From: JADJPO01 sp963825645
GTDB lineage: Bacteria > Actinomycetota > Actinomycetes > Actinomycetales > Kineosporiaceae
Length of the DNA stretch: 64,000 nucleotides
Assembly (NCBI GenBank): GCA_963825645.1
Contig: CAWGTT010000010.1
Coordinates: 1-64,000, forward strand
Direction: 5' to 3'
In this document: one piece after another, positions 47,197 to 56,000 of the stretch
How positions within the stretch are numbered: position 1 is the first letter of the stretch
Layout: every line of letters starts with the position of its first letter
The notes under the pieces: generated by a model
What the model was told of the DNA's origin: nothing
Databases searched by the model: none
Seen by the model: only the letters and a program-made list of their open reading frames with translations
Program-made: the position numbers and the translations under genes

Positions 47197-49935
47197 GTGA
47201 GCGAGGAGCGGGGACGGCCGATAGGGTCCACAGTCAACAACCACCATGGTCTGGCCGCCCATGAGGTCGTGCTCTTGCTGGGGTCGGACGTCGACCGCGG
47301 CCTGAGCGACCTGGAGGCTACCCAGCGACTGGAACGCTTCGGGCCCAACGAGCTGCCGCAGGCTCAGGGGCCGGGAGTGCTGATGCGGTGGCTGCGCCAG
47401 TTCCATCACCCGCTGATCTACGTGCTGTTGGCTGCCGGCGCGGTGACATTGGCGTTGGGTGAGCCGGTGGACGCGAGTGTGATCTTCGCGGTCGTGCTGG
47501 TCAACGCGGTGATCGGGTTCATCCAGGAGTCGAAGGCGCAGGCCGCGCTGGACTCGCTGCGAGCGATGGTCCGCACGGACGCACGGGTCCTGCGCGACGG
47601 CCGCGAGGTCACCGTCGCGTCGCGGGAGCTGGTGCCCGGGGATCTGGTGGTAGTCGAGACCGGTGACAAGGTCCCGGCGGACCTTCGCCTGGTACGGGTC
47701 AGCGAGCTGGGCGTCGATGAGTCCGCGTTGACCGGGGAGTCGGTCCCCGTGGTCAAGGACGAGGTGGTGCTGCCCGAGACGACGGTGGTCGCGGACCGGC
47801 GCAACATGGTCTACTCCGGGACCCTGGTGACCACGGGAGTTGGGGCGGGGATCACGGTGGCCACCGGCGCGCAGACCGAGCTGGGGGAGATCCACCGCCT
47901 GGTGGGGACCGCCGCGACGCTGGCGACGCCGTTAACGCGCAAACTCGCACGGTTCAGCACGGTCCTGACGGTCGCGATCCTGGCGCTGGCGGCCCTGACA
48001 TTCGGGATCGGGCTGGTCAGGGGCGAGCCCGCGGCCGAGATGTTCACCGCCGCCGTCGCATTGGCGGTCGGGGCGATCCCGGAGGGGCTGCCCGCGGCGG
48101 TGACGATCACCTTGGCGATCGGGGTGGCCAGGATGGCGCGGCGCCGGGCGGTGGTGCGCCGGTTGCCGGCGGTGGAGACGCTGGGTGGCACCACCGTGGT
48201 CTGTTCGGACAAGACCGGGACGCTGACCGAGAACCAGATGACGGTGCGCGCTGTGTGGACCGCGGGCGAGGAGTTCTCGGTGACCGGTGCGGGGTTCGAA
48301 CCCGAAGGCCAAGTCCTGGACCGAGCCGGTTGCCCGGTGGCCGCGGCACCGCCTGAGGCGCTGCGGTGGTGCTTGCTGGCAGGGGCCGCGTGCAACGACG
48401 CCGCGTTGACCCGCGAGAGCGGCCGATGGGCCGCCGTGGGTGACCCGACGGAGGCGGCGATGCTCGTGGCCTGCGCCAAGGGCGGCCTGGATCCGGACGA
48501 GGTGCGACAGTGGCTCCCCAGGGTCGGGCAGATCCCCTTCAGCTCCGAACGCCAGTACATGGCCACACTGCACGATGAACCGGGCCACGACGGTCAGGTG
48601 GTGTTCGCCAAAGGCGCGGTCGAGCGGATCCTGGACCTGTGCGGCGCCCAGCTGGGCCCCGACGGGACACGCCTGCCGCTGGACGAGGACGCCGTCCTTG
48701 GCGCGGCGGAACAGTTGGCCGGCCAGGGACTGCGGGTGCTGGCGACCGCCTCCCACCGCCAGTCCGGCCCCGCGGCGTCCGGCTCGTTCGACGTCGCGTC
48801 GCTGCCGCGCACGCTGACGTTCACGGGCCTGCAGGCGATGCTCGACCCTCCCCGGTCCGCCGCGATCGCGGCCGTACACAGCTGCCACGTCGCCGGCATC
48901 TCGGTCAAGATGATCACCGGTGACCACGCCGCCACCGCCGCGGCCATCGCCGGGCAGATCGGCCTGCTGGATACCCGCTCCGAACGCAGCGACGGTCAGG
49001 TGCTGACCGGCGCGGACCTGGCCGCCCTGCCCCCCGAGCAGTTCCCGGACGCCGTGGAGAACGCGTCAGTGTTCGCCCGAGTGTCCGCGGAACAGAAGCT
49101 GCGGCTCGTCGAGGCACTGCAGTCCCGCGACCATGTCGTGGCCATGACCGGGGACGGCGTCAACGATGCCCCCGCTCTGCGCCGCGCCGACATCGGGGTG
49201 GCCATGGGCCGCAGCGGCACCGAGGTCGCCAAGGACGCCGCGGACATGATCCTGCTGGACGATGACTTCGCCACCATCGAGGCGGCGGTGGAGGAGGGCC
49301 GGGGGGTCTTCGACAACCTCACCAAGTTCATCGTCTGGACCCTGCCGACGAACATCGGCGAGGGGATGGTCATCCTGGTCGCCATCATGGTGGGAACGAC
49401 GCTGCCGATCCTGCCCGTACAGATCCTGTGGATCAACATGACCACCGCCGTCGCTCTGGGCCTGATGCTCGCCTTCGAACCGAAAGAGACCGGGATCATG
49501 CAGCGCCCACCGCGCTCGCCCAGCCGACCCCTACTGACCGGCGCCCTGGTCGTCCGGATCCTGCTCGTGTCCACGCTGCTCGTGGCCGGCTCCTGGTGGC
49601 TGTTCGAATGGGAGCTGGCCCAAGGGGCCAGCGTGGCCCAGGCCCGGACCGCCGCGGTGAACGTCTTCGTGGCCGTGGAGCTGTTCTACCTGTTCAGCTG
49701 CCGTTCGCTGACCCTCTCAATCTGGCGCCTGGGGGTGTTCAGCAACCGCTGGGTCCTGGGCGGGGTGAGTGTCCAGATCCTGGCCCAACTGGCAATCACC
49801 TACCTGCCGGCCATGAACACCGTGTTCCGGACCGCGCCGATCGGCCTCGAGGTGTGGGCCCGAATCCTCGCGCTCGCCCTGGCCGCCTTCCTGATCGTGG
49901 CCCTGGACAAGCGCCTCCGCCGCGGCGTGATGTAG
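47197..49935 (+). CDS. P-type cation-transporting ATPase (P2 type)
   Basis: About 912 residues. N-terminal cation-ATPase domain (LSDLEATQRLERFGPNELPQ), actuator motif DESALTGESVPVVKD, phosphorylation site SDKTGTLTENQMT, and hinge MTGDGVNDAPALRRADIGVAMG, with ten hydrophobic helices ending in ALALAAFLIVALDKRLRRG. GAIPEGLPAAVTITLAIG (P-E-G-L-P) in helix 4 places it with calcium-type P2A or related P2 pumps. It moves cations across the membrane with ATP. I start at the GTG 47197. Intact, in contrast to most genes around it. Confidence 0.9.
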   Translation: MSEERGRPIGSTVNNHHGLAAHEVVLLLGSDVDRGLSDLEATQRLERFGPNELPQAQGPGVLMRWLRQFHHPLIYVLLAAGAVTLALGEPVDASVIFAVVLVNAVIGFIQESKAQAALDSLRAMVRTDARVLRDGREVTVASRELVPGDLVVVETGDKVPADLRLVRVSELGVDESALTGESVPVVKDEVVLPETTVVADRRNMVYSGTLVTTGVGAGITVATGAQTELGEIHRLVGTAATLATPLTRKLARFSTVLTVAILALAALTFGIGLVRGEPAAEMFTAAVALAVGAIPEGLPAAVTITLAIGVARMARRRAVVRRLPAVETLGGTTVVCSDKTGTLTENQMTVRAVWTAGEEFSVTGAGFEPEGQVLDRAGCPVAAAPPEALRWCLLAGAACNDAALTRESGRWAAVGDPTEAAMLVACAKGGLDPDEVRQWLPRVGQIPFSSERQYMATLHDEPGHDGQVVFAKGAVERILDLCGAQLGPDGTRLPLDEDAVLGAAEQLAGQGLRVLATASHRQSGPAASGSFDVASLPRTLTFTGLQAMLDPPRSAAIAAVHSCHVAGISVKMITGDHAATAAAIAGQIGLLDTRSERSDGQVLTGADLAALPPEQFPDAVENASVFARVSAEQKLRLVEALQSRDHVVAMTGDGVNDAPALRRADIGVAMGRSGTEVAKDAADMILLDDDFATIEAAVEEGRGVFDNLTKFIVWTLPTNIGEGMVILVAIMVGTTLPILPVQILWINMTTAVALGLMLAFEPKETGIMQRPPRSPSRPLLTGALVVRILLVSTLLVAGSWWLFEWELAQGASVAQARTAAVNVFVAVELFYLFSCRSLTLSIWRLGVFSNRWVLGGVSVQILAQLAITYLPAMNTVFRTAPIGLEVWARILALALAAFLIVALDKRLRRGVM

Positions 49936-50274
49936 GGGACCGAGGGATCATCGCCGCAGGTCAGGGACACCCGGTCGTGGTCGGCCAGCGCGCCGTCCCC
50001 GGTAACGGCGACCCTGTGGGTGCCCGAAACTCGTGCGCAGGTGTTGAGCTGGGGTTGTCGGTCCAAGTGGGCCGGGATGATCGGCGGGTGGTCGAGGAAT
50101 TGCTCAGTGCCCCGACTGCGCCGACTCCTGCGCGCTCGATGGCTACCCCTAGTCGTCGTGGGGATCACGCTCGGCCGCCGTCAAGGCGTGCACGCCGATA
50201 CACGAGACAGGCTACCTAGAGCGCTCGTCACGTGACATAGGGTCACGTGCTGTCTGTCGAGCGAAGGAAACCAC
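49936..50274. other. Intergenic region
   Basis: About 340 bases between the ATPase and the tachylectin-like gene. Nothing coding can be supported. Promoter of the following gene is expected near 50,240. Confidence 0.35.
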
Positions 50275-51291
50275 ATGCCTATTCAGGTCGCGTTCCTGCC
50301 CCGGAAGCGCCCCGTCGTCCGTCGTGTCCTGCGTGCGGTCGCGGCCGCCGGGCTCGGGGGAGCGCTGATCATCGCGACGGTCCCCGTGACACCCGCCGCC
50401 GCGGTGCCGGGCCCGCGGGACCGGTCCATGGTCGCCTCGTCCGGGACGCCGGTGCCCGCCCGGGACGCTCGGGTGCAGACGTCGGCGCACGTGACCTGCG
50501 GAACGGTCACGGCGTTCCGCCGCACCACGCCGTCCTACGGCCTGTACGAGCTGGCCGACATTGCCCCGTTGAGCAGCACGACGGACACGATGACCGAAAC
50601 GCGCCAGGTGGGCAGAGGCTGGCGCGACCGCACCTTCCGCTGGGTGGCCTCCGGTGGCGATGGCGTCGTCTACGCCCTGACCTGGACAGGGGACCTGAAG
50701 TGGTACCGCTACGACGACAGGTCCGGTTGGGTCTCGGGCAGCGGCCGCACCGTCGGCACCGGGTTCACACGGCGCAGGGTGATCACCATGGGGCTCGGTG
50801 CAGGCGGGGACTTCTACGTCGTCCGCACGGACCGCAAGCTCGTCCTGTACCGCCACACCGGCCGCCTGTCCGGCTCACCGAGCTGGGCCAAGCCCTCAGG
50901 ATGGGTCATCGGGTCAGGCTGGACCAACGACGAGATCATCGCTCCCAGCGGAGACGGCACCCTGTACCGCCAGCACGACGGCAAGCTGTCCTGGTACCGG
51001 CACACCGACCCGGCATCCGGGCCCGTGACCTGGTCCGGGCCCCGGACGATCGGTACCGGCTGGACGTTCTACGACGTACGCTCGGCCGGCGCCGGCGTGC
51101 TCTACGCGGCCACGGAGCTATCGGGCTATTTCTTCCAGGGCATGCTGAACGAGGTGCGCGTCTACCGGCACACCGACCCGCTCGGCGGCGGCGTCTCCTG
51201 GGGTTCCGCAACCGGCGTGCGCAAGTTCACGGAGCGGTGGAACACCTACGGCAGCATCGCCATCGACCCAACCTCCTGCACCCTGACCTGA
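50275..51291 (+). CDS. Secreted tachylectin-like beta-propeller protein
   Basis: 338 residues. A signal peptide (RRVLRAVAAAGLGGALIIATVPVTPAAAV) is followed by about 50 variable residues and five imperfect blades with the pattern G-D-x-x-W-Y-R-Y/H (LTWTGDLKWYRYDD, VRTDRKLVLYRHTG, RQHDGKLSWYRHTDP, VRVYRHTDP) and WxxG-x-G-x-x-x-G/T. This is the tachylectin-2 type sugar-binding propeller, probably secreted and binding GlcNAc-like ligands. GAAGGA lies at good spacing before the ATG. Confidence 0.75.
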   Translation: MPIQVAFLPRKRPVVRRVLRAVAAAGLGGALIIATVPVTPAAAVPGPRDRSMVASSGTPVPARDARVQTSAHVTCGTVTAFRRTTPSYGLYELADIAPLSSTTDTMTETRQVGRGWRDRTFRWVASGGDGVVYALTWTGDLKWYRYDDRSGWVSGSGRTVGTGFTRRRVITMGLGAGGDFYVVRTDRKLVLYRHTGRLSGSPSWAKPSGWVIGSGWTNDEIIAPSGDGTLYRQHDGKLSWYRHTDPASGPVTWSGPRTIGTGWTFYDVRSAGAGVLYAATELSGYFFQGMLNEVRVYRHTDPLGGGVSWGSATGVRKFTERWNTYGSIAIDPTSCTLT

Positions 51292-51296
51292 CCACC

Positions 51297-51461
51297 CACT
51301 CCCTCGACGACCTCGCCGCCGTCGACACCGTCGCCGTCGCCGACCGCACCAAGACCCGCGGCCTGCTCGACCGGTGCGCCATCACCGCCATGAGCGACCG
51401 CGAACTCGGGCAGATCACCCGCCTACGCCTGTGGGGTGCCACTCGTCTGTTCCGCTCTTGA
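51297..51461 (+). pseudogene. C-terminal fragment of an unknown gene
   Basis: The frame LDDLAAVDTVAVADRTKTRGLLDRC...MSDRELGQITRLRLWGATRLFRS with its stop has coding-like composition but no start and begins just after the propeller stop. I cannot name the family. Between its end and 51,637 I see nothing. Confidence 0.3.
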
Positions 51462-51636
51462 CCAGGACCAGTGGTGAGTCGTGGGACGGTCGGGGAGGAG
51501 GGGTTGACCGACCGCCTGCGGGGATGGCGTGCCAGGCCCCCGGGGCGTCATGGCTCCGATGGCCGAGGACGCGCAGGGTCGGTTCAGGAATCGGGTCGCG
51601 TCGAGTGTGCGCCGTCCCCGTCGGGGAGCAACGCAG

Positions 51637-51888
51637 TCAGGCCGCGCGGTGGTACTCGTGGATCAGTCCGCCTAGCACGTCTCGGCGCACGATCGTTCCG
51701 CTCGCGATGTCGTCGCCGGTCGCCGAGGAGCGGCGGATGCGGGTCCAGGCCTCGGTGCGGCCGAACGGTGTTGTCGTGCGCCAGGTACGTTTCGAGGACC
51801 CTCTGCAGACGTCGGTCGACTCATGACCGGCATCGGTGAGCCGAGCAGCCACCGTGGGTGAGAGGTTGGCGTCGACCAGGAACTTCAT
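51637..51888 (-). pseudogene. DUF5615 PIN-like toxin, truncated by an insertion-sequence remnant
   Basis: MKFLVDANLSPTVAARLTDAGHESTDVCR is the start of a DUF5615 PIN-like toxin. Instead of the usual continuation the frame ends in RRDVLGGLIHEYHRAA, which matches the end of the IS transposase at 57,100 (RRDRLDGLIHEYAQVA). So an insertion-sequence end replaces the toxin's C-terminal two thirds. It overlaps the DUF433 gene by four bases. Confidence 0.6.
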
Positions 51889-52115
51889 GCCGGATGGGCG
51901 AGCGGCAACTCGCGCTCCTGGAGCGCGGCGGCAGCGAACTCCAGCGCGGCGAGCAGATCCTCCTGCACCAGGTAGGGGTAGTCCGCCAGCACCTCATCGA
52001 ACGACCTGCCTGCGGCAAGCTGTCCCAGAACAGCGGATATGGTCACACGGGTGTCACGGATGCACGGCAGCCCGGTCATCCGCCCCGGGTCGATGGCTAT
52101 CCGCGGAAAACCCAC
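51885..52115 (-). CDS. DUF433 family antitoxin
   Basis: 76 residues: RIAIDPGRMTGLPCIRDTRVTISAVLGQLAAGRSFDEVLADYPYLVQEDLLAALEFAA. The G-x-P-x-I-R-x-T-R-V and Y-P-x-L pattern is DUF433, the usual antitoxin partner of DUF5615. Complete although its toxin is broken. Confidence 0.8.
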   Translation of the reverse strand: MGFPRIAIDPGRMTGLPCIRDTRVTISAVLGQLAAGRSFDEVLADYPYLVQEDLLAALEFAAAALQERELPLAHPA

Positions 52116-52362
52116 TCCTGGAGTGTACGCACGCCCGTCCGCCCCACCGCCGCAGTGGGGCGAGGAGATACCCCCCGCTGCTGTTGCGATATCCGGGTCA
52201 CAGACCGGCGATCTCGCCCGGCGCGGCCCCGAGCCGCCGCCGATGCTGGTCGGCCGGGGACGTCGTCACACGCGAGCGATAACGTCGCCGGAGCGGCGAC
52301 CCGCACACCACCGTCGTTTGCGACCGTCGCCCACACTCAAGATGCAGCGGGCAGGAGGTGAC

Positions 52363-52901
52363 GTGTTCGTCGTACACGCCACGGCGAGGCTGCTCGCGAA
52401 ACTGAGGCCGGGCGCGCTCGGCGAGGCCCCGGCGTCCACGACGTCACTGGGCGCCTGGTACGCGAACGTCCTGCGCTGGCGCTCACCCACGGTGTTGTTC
52501 GTCAACGAGGCAACCCTGTTGCCGGTGCTGCTGCCGCTGGCTCCGGCCCGGACGCTGTGCGAGCGGTTCCCGCACGCGCTCGCGCCAGTCTGATCGGGCT
52601 CGGGACTCCCCCGTGGTTCGTCGAGTCGGAGCTGGCGCAGATGGACGCGGTCGTGCTGGCCAAGACCGCCAACCGCAGCACGGTCGGGATGCTGACGGAG
52701 TTCGCCTTCCTCGCCGACGTTCGGCGGACGGACTCGGGGACGGCGGACCTGACGGCGCTCGCCGTCGAGCTGGCCGCCACCCCGTGCGGGCCGCTCTACA
52801 CGACCCACACCCATCCCGACCGCGCCGTGAAGGCCCTCGTCGACAGCCATCTCCAGTCCGGGCGAGCGCTACGCCATGTGTCCCCGGACGAGAACCGGTG
52901 A
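52363..52901 (+). CDS. DUF6933-like protein, frameshifted
   Basis: GTG start, MFVVHATARLLAKLRPG, then SLGAWYANVLRWRSPTVLFVNEATLLPVLLPLAPA; after a frame change near 52,575 SLIGLGTPPWFVESELAQMDAVVLAKTANRSTVGMLTEFAF follows. This looks like DUF6933, small proteins of unknown role whose C-terminal R-S-x-x-G-x-x-x-E/D-x-A motif also appears in plasmid pRiA4b ORF-3-linked proteins. About 178 residues. It ends 70 bases before repeat copy 3. Confidence 0.55.
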
Positions 52902-52973
52902 ACGGCCGCCGCGCCCGGCCACTCCGCCCGTACGTCACCGAGCTGCGCGAACACCTCGATCCTCTCCCCCCGA

Positions 52974-53048
52974 CGACCACGACCTCAGCGGAGGGCGAGG
53001 GATTCGAACCCCCGGGGCAGGATTGGGTACCGCCCAGCGGTTTTCAAG
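52974..53048 (-). repeat. tRNA-Ser 3'-half repeat, copy 3
   Basis: 75 bases identical to the tRNA gene from anticodon loop to 3' end and for about 10 bases beyond (GACCTCA). Same strand. Followed on the right by about 130 bases and then the end of the second VapC gene. Confidence 0.9.
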
Positions 53049-53184
53049 ACACCAGCTCACTCCCGTGCTGACCAGCAACGATACCCGCCACCCGCCGCTG
53101 CAGACCACGAATGGACCACGGGCAGTCGGCATCCATCGGTGCCAGTCGGGCATCGTCGGTGATGCCTGGACGATCGAGCAGGGT

Positions 53185-53598
53185 TCAGGACGGCGAGTTG
53201 GACTGCACCAGCGCCAGGCCGTCGTGGTCGCGGTAGTCGAGGTAGTCCTTCACGTTCCAGGTGGCCAAGGGCAACCCGTGCGACAGACAACAGGCCGCGA
53301 TCCAGGAGTCGTTGACCGGACGCGGCCGACCCCGCCGTCGGGCATGGGCCAGCAGCTGCCCCCACCTGCGTGAGATTTGCTCATCGGAGTCGATCACCAC
53401 CACGCCGGCCAGCCACGCCTGCAGCCGGTCCTTCGCCACCGGACCCCAGGACCGGATCTCGGCCCAGTGCCACAACTCCCCGACCGTCACGAAGGTCACG
53501 CACCAGGATGCACCGGTCAGCTGGTCCGCCACTGGCCCGGACAGGTTGCCCTTGATCGCCGCCGACGCAACGTCGGTGTCCAGGACGACGTACCTCAC
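53185..53598 (-). CDS. vapC: VapC-type PIN-domain toxin, copy 2
   Basis: 137 residues, differing from the toxin at 36,559 at about 12 places and with the same acidic residues. The surrounding DNA from about 53,150 to 53,940 aligns with 36,525 to 37,330, so the whole module is duplicated. Intact. Its 3' end faces repeat copy 3. Confidence 0.85.
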   Translation of the reverse strand: MRYVVLDTDVASAAIKGNLSGPVADQLTGASWCVTFVTVGELWHWAEIRSWGPVAKDRLQAWLAGVVVIDSDEQISRRWGQLLAHARRRGRPRPVNDSWIAACCLSHGLPLATWNVKDYLDYRDHDGLALVQSNSPS

Positions 53599-53680
53599 CC
53601 GAGACCTTCCGCACCGGCCGCAGCGCGATCACGCACGAGATGCCTCGGCCCGGCGATGTTGTCCGCGCGGTCCGGAGTAC

Positions 53681-53893
53681 TCACGCGGTCTCGGATTGCC
53701 GCCACGCCCTGACCTGCTCCTGGAAGGCCGCCAGCTCCTCGTCGTCGAACAGGCCCTCCACTGCCATGTCCGCCAGCCGCGCCACCGGCACCACACCCCG
53801 ACGGGCGGCGAGTTCCTCCACGCTCGCCCGCGGGCTGCCCCCAGGTCGGCCCGGGACGGCGCCACCAGACCGCTTTTCCGGCTGACTCGACAT
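53681..53893 (-). CDS. VapB-type antitoxin, copy 2
   Basis: 70 residues from ATG 53893 (MSSQPEKRSGG), with the same C-terminal region as copy 1 (VEELAARRGVVPVARLADMAVEGLFDDEELAAF). Spacing to the toxin (82 bases) is the same as in copy 1. Confidence 0.65.
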   Translation of the reverse strand: MSSQPEKRSGGAVPGRPGGSPRASVEELAARRGVVPVARLADMAVEGLFDDEELAAFQEQVRAWRQSETA

Positions 53894-54670
53894 CGCCGAC
53901 CACCTCCCTACGCATCGACCCCGCCCACCAAGCATCCCACGCGCACCGCAGCGACGCTTCCGCCGCACCCAGCAGGCCCGGTCCGATCCCCCAATCGGGG
54001 GCCGCCCGACCACGAGCGCCGGTCACCCCTGCTCGACCATCCCGGACACCGGCGGATGACTGCCCCGGGGAGATCGCCGCCGCCAGACGCGACCGAGATC
54101 CCGCTCACGCGGCCGGATTCTTGGCCAGCAGCCTCGTCAGCGTCTCGGCCGGCAGCCGCCTCGGTCCCACCAGACCCGCCGACTCGTCCGGCTGCCTGGA
54201 CACCACTGGCGACCAGCCGGGTCGACCGGGCCGGCCGGCGTGGGTCAGTCCGCCGCGTCGCGGTGAGGGCGGACGGCGGCCACCGCACCATGCCCCAGGT
54301 CGGGCCAGACGCCGGCCACCGTGGCGAGCAGGCCGGCGAGGCCGGCCAGCAGCCCGAGCCCGGTGCCGATGGCGCGGCAGACATCCCGGGCAGCGCCGGG
54401 TCAGGAACCGCTGTTGAGCCATGGCCCTGCCTTCGACGCTGGTCCGCCGCTCCCGCCGTCATGCACCGTGCTATGCCCATTGCGCATAGAACCCCTGTGC
54501 CGAGCGCATAGACAGGCGTGACGGGGATGCGGATGAGTGGGTCCCGGTGGAACGGATCCCCCGGTGGCCGGAGACCGGAGAACGCTACGACGTCGAGTTC
54601 AGGGGAGAACGGCGCGGCCGCCTCGGTGCCGGAGACCTGGTCGAGGCGGTGGCCTGGCTGACCAACGGGG
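53894..54670. other. Region without a clear gene, possible module remnants
   Basis: Nearly 780 bases. On the minus strand near 54,110-54,210 a short frame ends RLPAETLTRLLAKNPAA and another near 54,250-54,380 has a hydrophobic stretch (GLGLLAGLAGLLATVAGV). On the plus strand VERIPRWPETGERYDVEF ... VEAVAWLTNGAG (54,547-54,670) is open until it meets repeat copy 4. These look like leftovers of small genes cut by recombination. Confidence 0.3.
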
Positions 54671-54707
54671 CCGGGGGCAGGATTGGTTGCTGCCCAGCGG
54701 TTTCCAG
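54671..54707 (-). repeat. tRNA-Ser 3'-half repeat, copy 4 (degenerate)
   Basis: About 37 bases matching the variable arm and anticodon 3' side of the tRNA with roughly five differences; the T-arm part is missing as in copy 1. The following 130 bases align with those following copy 3, including a shared CAGTCGGGCAT near the end, and lead into the HEPN gene. Confidence 0.6.
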
Positions 54708-54846
54708 GGCACTCACGCAGACCTGCGCTTGACGGAAACGACACCCGTGGTGGATGGCTGTGGACCACACACTCCCCTCCTACGGCCATCGCCGGCCAGC
54801 GGCAGTCGGGCATTGTGGGCGAGGGGTGGACCACCCCATGTGCGTC

Positions 54847-55253
54847 TCACTTCAGGGGCAGTCCTCTGGCGGCGTTGACGAGGCAGTGAGCGCGGCGTGC
54901 GGCCTGGAGGCGTTCCTGGGTGCTGACGGGACGGTGGGTGTAGCCGGCCTTGGTCTTCGACCCGAGCAACGCGGTCAGGTGAGCGGCCAGCTCGGGACCG
55001 TCGGGGTGGACCTGGCGCAGCAGGGCGACGGCCTCGTTGTGGTTGTCGCCGGCGTGGTGGAGCTCGAGGCGGTGTGCCGTGATGGTGTCGGCGGCGGCGA
55101 CCCCGGCGTGCACGCAGAACCTCACGTAGGCATCGCCGATGTCGGCGGCGTCGTCGGCGAGGTCCATGATCTCGTCGGCGGCGGCGAGAACTGCAGGGCC
55201 TTGGCGCGCCAGCCCGCGGCGAAGCCGGCGTCTGCGCGGCGGGTCGGGCTCAC
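54847..55253 (-). CDS. HEPN-like toxin candidate, frameshifted
   Basis: GTG at 55253 starts SPTRRADAGFAAGWRAKALQF; after a frame change near 55,185 LAAADEIMDLADDAADIGDAYVRFCVHAGVAAADTITAHRLELHHAGDNHNEAVALL follows. The all-helical pattern with H-x-G-D-N-H-N-E-A is that of HEPN proteins that pair with nucleotidyltransferases. About 135 residues. No clear R-x4-6-H is visible. It follows the nucleotidyltransferase gene by about 40 bases on the same strand; its 3' end faces repeat copy 4. Confidence 0.6.
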
Positions 55254-55294
55254 GCGGACGACGGTAGCGAGCGGGCCCGACGACTCAGCTCAGC

Positions 55295-55909
55295 TCAGGC
55301 CCGCAGCCGGCGCAGTGCTGCGGCATCGCCGGCCAACGAGATCCCATCGCGCAGGATGTCGTCGATGACCGATTCCCCGTCCCCGGCAGGTGCCACGCCG
55401 CCGGCGGCCAGTTCCAGGACCCGGGTGTCGTTGCCGGTCCAACCCGTCACGGCGGCCTGCAGGTCGGCGACCTGGCGACGCCAGTCGGCGTCATCGGCCG
55501 GCAGGCCGTCGGGTCGGACGAGGCAGATGTCCAGATCACTGTCGGCTCGATCCTCCCCCCGGGCGGCGGACCCGAACACGGCCGCATACGCCGGCGCCGG
55601 GCGCCATCCGGCCAACACGGTGGCCAGGCGCTCCAGCAGCATCGCCCGCAGGCCGGCCAGGGCGAGGATCGCCGGGGCCGCGAGATGGTCACGATTGAGC
55701 CGGTACATCTGCGCCGACCCCGCCGGTTCCCGCCGGACGACCCCCTGGGAGACCAGCCGCGCCAGCGCCAACCGGGCCCCCTCACTGCTCGACCCGACCA
55801 TCCGGGCCAACTGACGACCAGTGAACGCAGCATCCGCACCCGCCAACACGGCCAACAGGTCACCGTCCAGGGCTGCAGTGACCACCCGCATCGGCCGAGA
55901 CAACTCCAT
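55295..55909 (-). CDS. Nucleotidyltransferase-type antitoxin with winged helix
   Basis: 204 residues from ATG 55909 (MELSRPMRVVTAAL). Winged helix: FTGRQLARMVGSSSEGARLALARLVSQGVV. Nucleotidyltransferase: YAAVFGSAARGEDRADSDLDICLVRP with the complete motif. Same layout as the protein at 37,366. With the HEPN gene it forms a second MNT/HEPN pair. Intact. Confidence 0.78.
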   Translation of the reverse strand: MELSRPMRVVTAALDGDLLAVLAGADAAFTGRQLARMVGSSSEGARLALARLVSQGVVRREPAGSAQMYRLNRDHLAAPAILALAGLRAMLLERLATVLAGWRPAPAYAAVFGSAARGEDRADSDLDICLVRPDGLPADDADWRRQVADLQAAVTGWTGNDTRVLELAAGGVAPAGDGESVIDDILRDGISLAGDAAALRRLRA

Positions 55910-56000
55910 GACAACTATTCTAGACGACCAACCGTCATCGTTGACAACCGACCGTAATACCGGACACGGCGCTTCGCTCCCGTCGCCCAACGAACCCCCA

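Noticed and set aside
48280..48320. GGTTCGAACCC inside the P-type ATPase gene, like a tRNA T-arm
   Set aside because: It is in the conserved coding frame (GFEPEGQVL) with no cloverleaf around it.
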